Source: an uncultured Verrucomicrobiota bacterium (GTDB lineage Bacteria > Verrucomicrobiota > Verrucomicrobiia > Opitutales > Opitutaceae). From it: 56,075 nt of DNA. Location: positions 1 through 56,075 of the forward strand of contig CAJCBL010000157.1 in NCBI GenBank assembly GCA_903960515.1, read 5' to 3'. The notes under the pieces are model-generated. The model ran no database searches. It saw only the letters and a list, made by a program, of their open reading frames with translations, and was not told where the DNA came from. The position numbers and the translations under genes are program-made. Shown here piece by piece: positions 22,905 to 30,345 of the stretch (its first letter is position 1; every line of letters starts with the position of its first letter).

Positions 22905-24329
22905 CTATCGGCCGATCCCAAGTGCAACCAAGAGGTGGTTATGAACGGCATCGTTGCGCACCAGCGGAGGAAACGCCTCCGCCCCGGGCCCGATGGCGGT
23001 GAACCCCACAAAATCGGCGGTGTGGTCGGTGCTGGTCCAGCCGATCGCAAGATAGCTCTCCAGGACCGCGGCGAGGGTGGGGGCGGCGCCGCGGTCGGGC
23101 TTGTAGGTCGCAGTGCCGTGGCCGCTCATCGCAGCGAGCACCGGAGCTACCTCCTCGATTGTCAGGGGCAGGCCGGTGCCGGCCACCAGATGCTCGTGCA
23201 ACTCGATGAGCGTGGGCTCGGTGCCCAGCGTGGCCGCCATCCTCTCGAAGGAGGACCGGAAGGAGGCGATCTGCGCCAGGCCGGTATCGGCATGACCATT
23301 GCCGATCAGCCCGGGGTCGGCGGTGCCGTGGTCGGCGGTGATCACCACCAGAGTATCGGGATTCTGCTGCTGGAAGGCGAGGGCGGCGGCCACGGCGTCG
23401 TCGAAGTCGAGCATCTCCAGCATGAGGGCGGCGGCGTCGTTGTTGTGGGCGGCGTGGTCTACGCGGCCACCTTCCACTTGGAGCACGAAGCCGGCGGGCC
23501 TGGCGGAGAGGCGGGCGAGAGCGGCGGTGGTCATCTCGGAGAGTGTGGGCACGGTGGCCGAGAGTGCCGGATCGGCGCGGTGGTCGAGGCGATACGGGAG
23601 ATGGTCGTCGGCGAAGAGGCCCAGGAGGCGCTCGTCTCCCGGGGGGGCGGCCAGGAGCGCCGCGCGGTCGAGCACGATGGAGTGGCCGGCGGCGGAAAAC
23701 TCCTTGGTGATGTCGCGGTGGTCGACTCGGCGTTTGGGGGAGAAATGCTTGAGGCCGCCGCCCAGGCCCACGTCGAGCCCGCGTTCGAGGAACTGCACGG
23801 CGATGACATCCTCGCTGGCCCGGCTGTCGACATTGGCGAGGAAGCCGGCCGGCGTGGCGTGGGTGAGGCGGGCGGAGGTGACCAGGCCGATGGCTTTGCC
23901 CGCGCGGCGTGCTTTCACCAGGAGCGGCTCGATGGCCGTGCCGTCGGCGGCCAGGTTGATCGAGCCGTTGGCCACGCGATGGCCCCCGCCCCAGGCGGAT
24001 GAGGCGGCGGCGGAGTCGGTGACAAGCGAGCTGGCCGAGGCGGTATCCATTAGCCCGTTGTGGAGCCCTCCGGTTTCCAGGCGGGCGGCCCAGTGGCAGC
24101 GGCGACCGCAGAGGTGGCGTCGGTAGAGGTCGGCCAGGGTGAAGGCGCCGGCGCTCATGCCGTCGGCAACCAGAAAGATCACATTGCGGGCGCGCCGCGC
24201 AGAGGCGGGAGCGTCCGGGGCTGCCGGGGCGGGCTGGGCGGCGCGCAGCGGCAGGGCGGCGAGGAGCCCGGCCGCCGAAGCGGTCTGGAGAAAGCGGCGA
24301 CGGCTCAACGATGCGGGCTGCAGGGCCAT
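22905..24329 (-). CDS. Tat-exported alkaline phosphatase
   Basis: The 474-residue periplasmic phosphomonoesterase releases phosphate from organic esters. The N-terminus holds a twin-arginine signal (SRRRFLQTASAAGLLAALP, cleavage near residue 32). The first metal-binding Asp is in NVIFLVADGMS, the nucleophilic Ser is in SLVTDSAAASSAWG near residue 105, and later metal ligands are in GRVDHAAHNND and VVITADHGTADPGL. The order and length fit the PhoA superfamily. No Pho-box-like direct repeat is evident upstream. It stands alone between the tandem repeat array and yggU. Confidence 0.93.
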   Translation of the reverse strand: MALQPASLSRRRFLQTASAAGLLAALPLRAAQPAPAAPDAPASARRARNVIFLVADGMSAGAFTLADLYRRHLCGRRCHWAARLETGGLHNGLMDTASASSLVTDSAAASSAWGGGHRVANGSINLAADGTAIEPLLVKARRAGKAIGLVTSARLTHATPAGFLANVDSRASEDVIAVQFLERGLDVGLGGGLKHFSPKRRVDHRDITKEFSAAGHSIVLDRAALLAAPPGDERLLGLFADDHLPYRLDHRADPALSATVPTLSEMTTAALARLSARPAGFVLQVEGGRVDHAAHNNDAAALMLEMLDFDDAVAAALAFQQQNPDTLVVITADHGTADPGLIGNGHADTGLAQIASFRSSFERMAATLGTEPTLIELHEHLVAGTGLPLTIEEVAPVLAAMSGHGTATYKPDRGAAPTLAAVLESYLAIGWTSTDHTADFVGFTAIGPGAEAFPPLVRNDAVHNHLLVALGIGR

Positions 24330-24439
24330 GGGGTATCGGACTTCAAGTTGCTGAATTCAGATAGGCGCGAAGTCCAGGGCCAAGCGGAGGCGCGCGGACA
24401 GGCAACCAGCAGGAGCCAGCAGCGGGCAGAGGGCAAAAC

Positions 24440-24748
24440 TCAAATGCCCAGCCGGGCGCGGACGGTGGGCAGCTCGAGCCCGTCGATACGCAGGAGCTTC
24501 AGGCGGGAGGTGTCGCCCCGCTCCAGTGAGATGGCGCGCCGGGGCAGGCCGAGCTTCTCGGCGAGGAACTCGACGAGGGCCTCGTTGGCGCGCCCTTCCA
24601 CGGGCGGGGCGCGCAGCTTGATCTTTGTCGCGTTGCCCATCGTACCAACGACTTCGTCGCGGGATGCGCCCGGCACGACCTTCACCTCAAGCCGGCAGAA
24701 GGCCGGTGCGGGCGCGGCTGGGGTGGGCGGTTTCTTTGGTGAGGCCAC
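24440..24748 (-). CDS. yggU: DUF167/YggU-family protein
   Basis: The 102-residue protein matches the DUF167 family: LEVKVVPGASRDEVVG, then KIKLRAPPVEGRANEALVEFLAE (in two parts) and ISLERGDTSRLKLLRI. The family is widespread and functionally uncharacterised. The start is read as GTG at 24748. The N-terminal 17 residues are Pro/Ala/Lys-rich and not conserved, so a later start near VKV is possible. A REP element separates it from the Dabb gene upstream on the same strand. Confidence 0.85.
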   Translation of the reverse strand: MASPKKPPTPAAPAPAFCRLEVKVVPGASRDEVVGTMGNATKIKLRAPPVEGRANEALVEFLAEKLGLPRRAISLERGDTSRLKLLRIDGLELPTVRARLGI

Positions 24749-24783
24749 GGCGGGAGGGGCGGCTCAGCCGAAACCGTTCATTT

Positions 24784-24897
24784 GTAGGAGCGTGCTTGCA
24801 CGCGATTCAGAGCGCAGATCGCGTGCAAGCACGCTCCTACGACGGACATCGGAGTTCGGGCACTGTGCGAGCGCAAAGCGGAGCGGTTGCATGGTTG
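24784..24897 (+). repeat. Dispersed ~110-bp REP-type element, best preserved copy
   Basis: GTAGGAGCGTGCTTGCACGC at 24784 is followed by GATT, a short spacer, and the inverted arm GCGTGCAAGCACGCTCCTAC, making a large two-hairpin fold. A conserved 3' part follows (ATCGGAGTTCGGGCACTGT, GCGCAAAGCGG, TTGCATGG). Copies occur at 7164-7275, 44315-44422 and inside each 330-bp tandem unit. Confidence 0.85.
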
Positions 24898-24901
24898 CGG
24901 C

Positions 24902-25201
24902 TCAGATGGCGTCGAAAATGGCGACGCTTGCCCACGAGCTCTTGTGGTCGGCCACGAATTGCAGATGCACCGGGTGGGTCTGGTAGGCCTCGTGGCCGGC
25001 GAGGTCGTCGAAGACCACTGTGAGTGCAAAGCTGTACGCGGAGTCGAGTACCGGCCGGGTTGGTACGGGGGCTGGCGTGCCTACATAGAGTTGGCGCACG
25101 GAGGGCACGGCCCGCAGCGACTCGAGGCCGGCGCGCAGCGCCGCGCGGCGCTCGGCGGGAAGTTCGGCAGGGAGGTAGAAACGGACGCTGTGGACGAGCA
25201 T
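24902..25201 (-). CDS. Dabb (stress-responsive alpha/beta-barrel) domain protein
   Basis: The 99-residue protein fits the Dabb ferredoxin-like fold. It starts MLVHSVRFYLPAELPAERRA with the conserved strand-helix, contains LESLRAVPSVRQLYVGTPAP, and ends with the family segment AYQTHPVHLQFVADH near residue 75. Proteins of this fold dimerise; some are enzymes of polyketide cyclisation, most are unassigned. No partner gene is evident nearby. Confidence 0.85.
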   Translation of the reverse strand: MLVHSVRFYLPAELPAERRAALRAGLESLRAVPSVRQLYVGTPAPVPTRPVLDSAYSFALTVVFDDLAGHEAYQTHPVHLQFVADHKSSWASVAIFDAI

Positions 25202-25473
25202 GGCCGAAGGCTCGCGGGCTACGGAGGTGGTGTCAAAGCCGGGGGCGGTGCCGGGCCATGCATTGGCGGGACCGCCCCTGCGCGATCTGCGGCCGGATGC
25301 GCGCTCGGGCCCCGGCCGGCGCGCCGAGCATTGACCATCCAGTTCAACTCGGTTTTCGCTTGGATCTGTTCGCCGCCCAGGTGGTGTATCCTGCGTTCGC
25401 CGGTGCGCCGCGCTCGCGTCGCACCGGTCCGGACACAAGGTTCGAACCTACAATCGGACCGGATCGTTACGGC

Positions 25474-26145
25474 TCAGAACAACTGCCGCGCCAGGTTGCG
25501 TTCGAGCGCCAGCCGGGAGAGGAACTCGTCCCGGGTGATCACTCGGGCGCCGAGCACCTCGAAATGCGGAGTGAGTTGCTGGATATCGATCCAGCCGGCC
25601 CCCCGGGCGGTGAGGTGGTCGACCAGGTGCAGGAGCGCCAGCTTGGAGGCGTTGGGGGCGAGGTGGAACATGCTTTCGCCGGTGAACAGCCCGCCGGCAT
25701 CCACCCCGTAGAGACCGCCTATGAGGCTCTCGCCGTCCCATACTTCCACGCTGTGCGCCCCACCGGCGTGGTGCAGGGCGCAATACCCGGCGCGCATGGC
25801 CGGGGTTATCCAGGTGCCGCGCTGGCCGGGGCGGCGGGCGGCGGCGCAGGCCGCCATCACCTGCTCGAAGGCGCGGTCGATGCTGAAGGTCCACGGGGTG
25901 CGCCTGCGTGCCTGGCGCAAGGTTTTGGGGACGTGCAGGTTGTCGAACTCCAGCACGGCCCGCTCCCCGGGCGACACCCATGGCACCGGATGCCGTGCCG
26001 AGAAGGGCCAGGGGAAGATGCCCCGGGCGTAGGCGGCGCGCAGGTTGGCGGGCGTCACCGGCACGCCGAGCGCGAGCAGGCCCTCCTCGTCGGCCAGGGC
26101 CGGGTCGGGGAACGGATAGGGCTCGGGAAACGCCGATTTTCGCAT
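25474..26145 (-). CDS. aat: Leucyl/phenylalanyl-tRNA-protein transferase
   Basis: Aat adds Leu or Phe from tRNA to proteins with N-terminal Arg or Lys, marking them for ClpAP in the N-degron pathway. The 223-residue protein shows FPDPALADEEGLLALGV, the diagnostic YARGIFPWPFSARHPVPWVSP region (in two parts), TWITPAMRAGYCALH, GGLYGVDAGGLFTGESMF and the C-terminal LTPHFEVLGARVITRDEFL. Length and all motifs are complete. It is divergent from the sigma/anti-sigma operon at 26313. Confidence 0.95.
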   Translation of the reverse strand: MRKSAFPEPYPFPDPALADEEGLLALGVPVTPANLRAAYARGIFPWPFSARHPVPWVSPGERAVLEFDNLHVPKTLRQARRRTPWTFSIDRAFEQVMAACAAARRPGQRGTWITPAMRAGYCALHHAGGAHSVEVWDGESLIGGLYGVDAGGLFTGESMFHLAPNASKLALLHLVDHLTARGAGWIDIQQLTPHFEVLGARVITRDEFLSRLALERNLARQLF

Positions 26146-26272
26146 ACCGCCCCAAGGTTGGGCGCCGCCATGGGGCTGGGCAAGCCGCTGGGCGCTGGCC
26201 GGTTTGGCCCCGGCCGGCGAGGAGGTGCGAACGGACGAGAAAAGTTTGAAGGGATTTTTCGGCCTGCGGGCT

Positions 26273-26278
26273 TATACT
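26273..26278 (+). promoter_or_regulatory. Possible -10 element of the CnrYXH-like operon
   Basis: TATACT lies 35 bp before the first ATG of the operon. The nearest -35-like hexamer (TTGAAG, 26246-26251) is 21 bp away, too far for a standard promoter, so only the -10-like box is claimed. Confidence 0.25.
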
Positions 26279-26312
26279 CCGCGACCTGTCCGCCCCAGCG
26301 GCCTCGACCACG

Positions 26313-26645
26313 ATGAATACTCCCGACCCTCTCGATGACCTGATCGCCTCCTGGAAAGAGGTTCCCGCCCCCGCGCCCGGCCTGCGCCGGCGGGTTTGGG
26401 CGCGTATCGATGCCGCCGAGCGGTCGCGGCCCGCGGGATTTTTGCAGCGCTGGAGCGAGCTCTTCGCCTCGGTGGTGCGCCAGCGCGCAGTGATCGGCTG
26501 GGTGGCCGCCTGTATCGTGCTGGGGCTGATCAGCGCCGAGCTGCGGGCCACACGCCAGCCCATGCGCGACCTGGGGCAGCTGGCCGCCGTGTACCTGCAG
26601 ATCATCAATCCATTGTTACGCGACAGCGGGGACCGTGCCCCATGA
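26313..26645 (+). CDS. Small single-pass anti-sigma-like membrane protein (CnrY-like position)
   Basis: The 110-residue protein has an acidic cytoplasmic N-terminus (NTPDPLDDLIASWKEV), a basic helix (LRRRVWARIDAAERSR), one membrane segment (near 59-76, VIGWVAACIVLGLISA) and a short outer tail. This is the layout of small transmembrane anti-sigma factors such as CnrY. The assignment comes from size, topology and gene order (Y, X, H), not from strong sequence identity. Its stop overlaps the next start (ATGA at 26642-26645). Confidence 0.65.
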   Translation: MNTPDPLDDLIASWKEVPAPAPGLRRRVWARIDAAERSRPAGFLQRWSELFASVVRQRAVIGWVAACIVLGLISAELRATRQPMRDLGQLAAVYLQIINPLLRDSGDRAP

Positions 26646-27097
26646 AGCGTTTCCTCGTAATCGTGTTGCTGGGCTTTGTAGCCGGAGCGGTGGCACACAT
26701 CGGCTTCTACGCCTATCGCCGGCCCAGCGTGGAAAGCCGGCTCACCCGCGATCTCGCGTGGATGCAGAGCGTGTTCGGGCTCGACGCCGTGCAGTACGAG
26801 AGCATCCGCGCCCTGCACCAGCGCACCGGCCCGGAGCTCGAGCGCCTGTTCAGCGTGCTGCGCACCACCCACGAGGAGCTCAACCGACTGGAGGAACTGA
26901 GGCGCTCCACCGACAAGGTCGACTTCATCGCCTTCCACCAGGCAAAGGAAGCCAACCGCAAGGCCCGCCTGCAGTGCCGCACACTCACCCTCGATCTGGT
27001 GTACGCCGTGGCCGAGCGCATGTCGCCCGAGCAGCGTATCCGCTACTTCGCTTTGGTTGGCAACGGAGTGGAGATCTCCACCCCGCCCCCGAGCTGA
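26642..27097 (+). CDS. Periplasmic heavy-metal-sensor-like protein (CnrX/Spy-type)
   Basis: The 151-residue protein has an N-terminal signal anchor (MKRFLVIVLLGFVAGAVAHIG). A periplasmic four-helix region follows: ESRLTRDLAWMQSVFGLDAVQ, RALHQRTGPELERLFSVL, HEELNRLEELRRSTD, FIAFHQAKEANRKARLQC and MSPEQRIRYFAL. The LTxxQ-like helix hairpin and the scattered His, Glu and Met ligands fit the metal-resistance sensor family containing CnrX and CpxP/Spy. It lies between the anti-sigma and sigma genes. The metal sensed is unknown. Confidence 0.72.
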   Translation: MKRFLVIVLLGFVAGAVAHIGFYAYRRPSVESRLTRDLAWMQSVFGLDAVQYESIRALHQRTGPELERLFSVLRTTHEELNRLEELRRSTDKVDFIAFHQAKEANRKARLQCRTLTLDLVYAVAERMSPEQRIRYFALVGNGVEISTPPPS

Positions 27098-27144
27098 CCG
27101 CGCCCCTTGCTCCGCCGCACCAACCCCGTCACGGAACTCTGGCG

Positions 27145-27756
27145 ATGCCTGCCGACCCCGCCCACGATCTAGCGCTGATGGCCCAAATGGTGGCCGGGAG
27201 CGATGCCGCGCTCGACCAGTTGATGGAGCGCTGGGAAGGGCCCCTGCGCAGCTTCGCGCATCGTTACCTCCAAAACGCCACCGATACCGACGATGTGGTC
27301 GAGGAAACCTTCGTACGCCTCTACCACAAGCGCGCCGACTTCATCCCAGGCTCCAATTTCCCGGCGTGGATCTTCACCATAGCCGTAAATCTCTGCCGGC
27401 ACCGTCTGCGCTGGCGCCGCCGGCATCCCTCGGAGTCGATCGACGGGGGCGAGGAGGAGGGCGGCGAGGGATCACTGGGCAGCCGGCTCGCCTGCGGGCG
27501 CGCAAACCCGGCGGTGGCCACCGAGGGCAACGAGAGAATCGAGGCGCTGCGCGCCGCGGTGTCCTCGCTGCCAGAGGACCATCGCAGCGTCATTCTCCTG
27601 CATTCCTACGAGGGCCTGAGCTATCGCGAGATCGCTGCGGTGGTGGGCTGCTCCGAGCGGGGGGTGGAGACGCGGCTGTATCGGGCCCGGCAGGCTCTGC
27701 GCGGCCTGCTCGCCCCGTTGATGTCCGCCGCCGGCCGCCCGCAGGCGGGCGTGTAG
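27145..27756 (+). CDS. ECF-type RNA polymerase sigma factor (CnrH-like)
   Basis: The 203-residue protein has region 2 (LRSFAHRYLQNATDTDDVVEE... with the DDVVEETFVRLY core near residue 45) and region 4 (LPEDHRSVILLHSYEGLSY then EIAAVVGCSERGVETRLYRARQAL, a helix-turn-helix near 160-185). There is no sigma region 3, as usual for the extracytoplasmic-function class. It follows the periplasmic sensor gene by 47 bp and completes a Y-X-H arrangement. Target promoters are unknown; no metal efflux gene is adjacent. Confidence 0.9.
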   Translation: MPADPAHDLALMAQMVAGSDAALDQLMERWEGPLRSFAHRYLQNATDTDDVVEETFVRLYHKRADFIPGSNFPAWIFTIAVNLCRHRLRWRRRHPSESIDGGEEEGGEGSLGSRLACGRANPAVATEGNERIEALRAAVSSLPEDHRSVILLHSYEGLSYREIAAVVGCSERGVETRLYRARQALRGLLAPLMSAAGRPQAGV

Positions 27757-27817
27757 GCGACCGTTGGCGACGATGGGGGATGAGCCCGGCATCGGGGCCG
27801 GCCGGGGAATGAGCCCG

Positions 27818-27841
27818 AACCCGGGCAGGCGTACCCGGGTT
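27818..27841. terminator. Convergent terminator-like hairpin
   Basis: AACCCGGG and CCCGGGTT pair perfectly around an 8-base loop between the sigma-factor gene and the MFS gene, which end toward each other. The right arm touches the MFS stop codon. Confidence 0.45.
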
Positions 27842-29070
27842 TAGGAACTCGTGGGCGCCGCCGCCTTCGGGGCGCGCGTGCAGAAGGCGAGCACGGCGGC
27901 CACCACCAGCATCACGGCGCAGATTCTGTAGGCCAACGCGAACGAGCCGAACAGGTCGCGGATCATCCCTCCGTAGCGCGAGCCGAGCACTCCGGCCACT
28001 CCGAAGCCGGTGAATACGAAGCCGTAGTTCACCCCGAGGTTGCGCACCCCGTAGAAGTCGGCGGTGGCCGCAGGCATGAGGGTGAAGATCGTGCCGTAGC
28101 AGAGCCCGGTGAAGGCGGTGCCGAAGATGATCAGCGCCTGCGTGTCGTAACGGATGAAGAAGGCCATGTTCACCGCCTGTAGTGCGAAGGCCAGGATCAT
28201 GGTGCGGGTGCGTCCGAAGCGGTCGGAGACGAAACCGGCGGCGATGCGGCCGATGGTGTTGAAGGCGGAGAGGATCATCACGCCCACGAAGCCCGCCTCC
28301 CAGGCGGCCTGCTCCTTGGCGATGAGGGCGGCGTTGGCGATGAGCATCAGCCCGGCGGCGGCGCTGAGCACGTAGATCAGCCAGAGCAGGTAGAACTGCG
28401 GGGTGCGCAGCATCTCGGGCCAGTCGCGGTCGCGGCCGGGAAGTGCGGCCTTGCGGGCGGGACCGCCGGGGCCGGTACCGGCCGGTTGGTATCCGACCGG
28501 AGGATTGTTGAGCAGCAGGGAGAACAGCAGGATGAGCACGAAGGCGCCGGCGCCGAGCGTGAGGAAGGTGTTCTGGATGCTCGTGGCGCCGAGCAGCCAC
28601 TGGGTGAGCGGGGAGATGTAGATCGCCGCGGAGCCCACGCCGGCCACGACCAGCCCGGTGATCAGGCCCTTGCGGGCGGGCGGGAACCACTTCATCGCCG
28701 GGGGCGTCGTAGCCGAATAGCCGAGACCAATGCCGATGCCGCCCAGCACGCCGAAGGTCAGCGCCATGGTCAGCGGGGTGGTGGCGAAGCCGGACGCAGC
28801 CAGGCCCAGGCCGAAGATCAGGCCGCCCAACTGCGCGACGCGCCGCGGCCCCATCTTGTCCTGCATACGGCCGGCGAAGATCATCATCACCGCGAAGGAG
28901 GCCGTGCAGATGGCGAAGGGAAGACCGGCGTCTGCCTTGGTCCATTTCCACTGAACGACGAGTGCCTTGGCCAATACGCTCCAGGCGTAGAGGGAGCCGA
29001 GCACAAGGTTGATGCCGAGGCCGGCGAGGGCGACGATCCAGCCGCGGGTGGCGGAGGGCGAGGAGGACAT
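27841..29070 (-). CDS. MFS permease of the oxalate/formate antiporter (OxlT-like) group
   Basis: The 409-residue protein has about twelve membrane segments. The OxlT-like group is suggested by the N-terminal GWIVALAGLGINLVLGSLYAWSVL region (in two parts), by ICTASFAVMMIFAGRMQDKMGPRR after segment 2, and by GLGYSATTPPAMKWFPPARKGL in the cytoplasmic loop after segment 4. The substrate is probably a small organic anion, but this cannot be read from the sequence. The start at 29070 (MSSSPSATRG) is preferred over an upstream extension that lacks family similarity. No Shine-Dalgarno sequence. Confidence 0.85.
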   Translation of the reverse strand: MSSSPSATRGWIVALAGLGINLVLGSLYAWSVLAKALVVQWKWTKADAGLPFAICTASFAVMMIFAGRMQDKMGPRRVAQLGGLIFGLGLAASGFATTPLTMALTFGVLGGIGIGLGYSATTPPAMKWFPPARKGLITGLVVAGVGSAAIYISPLTQWLLGATSIQNTFLTLGAGAFVLILLFSLLLNNPPVGYQPAGTGPGGPARKAALPGRDRDWPEMLRTPQFYLLWLIYVLSAAAGLMLIANAALIAKEQAAWEAGFVGVMILSAFNTIGRIAAGFVSDRFGRTRTMILAFALQAVNMAFFIRYDTQALIIFGTAFTGLCYGTIFTLMPAATADFYGVRNLGVNYGFVFTGFGVAGVLGSRYGGMIRDLFGSFALAYRICAVMLVVAAVLAFCTRAPKAAAPTSS

Positions 29071-29607
29071 GGTAGGGAGGTTCGGGTTTTCGCCGCCGAG
29101 GCGGGCTCGGGGCTGAGGGGAAGGAGCTGCGGCACAGGAGCGGCAGGGCGGGGCACTGGGGTCGTAGAGGGATGCTTGGCACAAGTCCAGAATCGGCTGG
29201 AAGAAACTCAAGCGGACGATCCCGTGCGTAACGTGGGCTCCCCCGGATGCGGCGCGGGCAGCGGCCCCGATATCTCACCTGGTTCGGCAGCGGCCTCGGG
29301 GAGGGGGCATCCATTGGACCGCTCCGCGCGTTCCTCCTGGTGGCCTGTGGTGGCGTAGCGCTGTCAGTGTCATGCCGGTGCGGACGCATGTGCCCACCCC
29401 GCAGACGAAGATGGCGAACATGGCCGAGCCTCCCTTGCCTCGCCTCCGAGGGGCTGCGCTTCCGGGGCTCCGGTGCGGGAAATCCCCGGGGGCTCTCCGC
29501 TCACCACTAAATGAAGTCACGGCTTGGTTTGGATTTCGGGTCGCTTCTGGAGCCGCGTCTGCCGAAATAGGGTACTGCGACCGGCAGCCAACTGGATCCA
29601 TTTTTCC
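29071..29607. other. 537-bp intergenic region without a recognisable gene
   Basis: This divergent space lies between the MFS permease and the DUF2760 operon. Short frames cross it but show no family features. No repeat or convincing promoter was found. Confidence 0.45.
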
Positions 29608-30300
29608 ATGAACACCAACTCTCTCATCGCGGGCCTCGCCATCGCGGCGCTCAATACGCTCTCGATTCTCCCTCCGTTGCGGGTGCATGCCCCCTACCTC
29701 GTCGCGGCTTCGATCGTCTTGGCGCTGTGGGTCGCCCTCAAGGCCGCCACCGGCCAGAAGCCCGGAGCTGCCGTCACCGCAGCGCCAGTATCCCCGGCAC
29801 CGCAGCCTCCGCCCGCGGCCGTGCCGCCGAGTGGCGCGCAGCTTGGCGCTGCGGCGCCGGCAGTTCCCGCTGCGCAGCCGCCTCCGCCTGCTGCACCGGT
29901 GGTGCGCAACTTGTCGGAGGCAGAGGCCATCGGCCTGCTCGGCGTGTTTCAAACCAAGGGACGCCTGGTCGACTTCCTCATGGACGACATCGGCACCTAC
30001 AGCGATGCCCAGGTGGGGGCCGCGGCCCGAGTGGTGCATCAGGGCTGCAAGGCGGCGTTGCAGGAGCACTTCACCGTGGTTCCGGTATCCACCGAGCGCG
30101 AAGGCTCCCGAGTCGTGGTGCCGGCCGCAGCGCCTGCCGGCGACTTCGAGTTTGTGGGCAAGGTGGCCGGCCAGCCGCCGTTCTCCGGAGTGCTGGTGCA
30201 CAAGGGCTGGAAGGCGACCAGCGTGAAGCTGCCGCGTTCGCTGCTCGTCGACGCTGGGCGCCTGCCTCCGATCGCCCCGGCCCAGGTGGAGCTGCGCTGA
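29608..30300 (+). CDS. DUF2760 protein, first gene of an Hsp70 operon
   Basis: The 230-residue protein has two N-terminal hydrophobic segments (near 6-20 and 29-46) and a Pro/Ala-rich linker (50-95). The DUF2760 domain follows, with SEAEAIGLLGVFQTKGRLVD, DDIGTYSDAQVGAAARVVHQ, CKAALQEHFTV and PFSGVLVHKGWKA. In other genomes this domain sits beside the same kind of Hsp70 genes, as here with 45 bp to the next. It may anchor the Hsp70 proteins at the membrane; that is inference. Confidence 0.82.
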   Translation: MNTNSLIAGLAIAALNTLSILPPLRVHAPYLVAASIVLALWVALKAATGQKPGAAVTAAPVSPAPQPPPAAVPPSGAQLGAAAPAVPAAQPPPPAAPVVRNLSEAEAIGLLGVFQTKGRLVDFLMDDIGTYSDAQVGAAARVVHQGCKAALQEHFTVVPVSTEREGSRVVVPAAAPAGDFEFVGKVAGQPPFSGVLVHKGWKATSVKLPRSLLVDAGRLPPIAPAQVELR

Positions 30301-30345
30301 GCCCGGAGCCAGCCACCGCCAAACTGCTTTCAAGACCAACCTGTC

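Noticed and set aside
25436-25470. tRNA T-arm-like sequence (GGTTCGAACC)
   Set aside because: The rest of a cloverleaf (acceptor, D and anticodon arms) could not be built around it; it is a short palindrome.
27590-29389. A 599-residue minus-strand frame around the MFS gene
   Set aside because: It is an out-of-phase Arg/Pro/His-rich frame overlapping the real permease frame.
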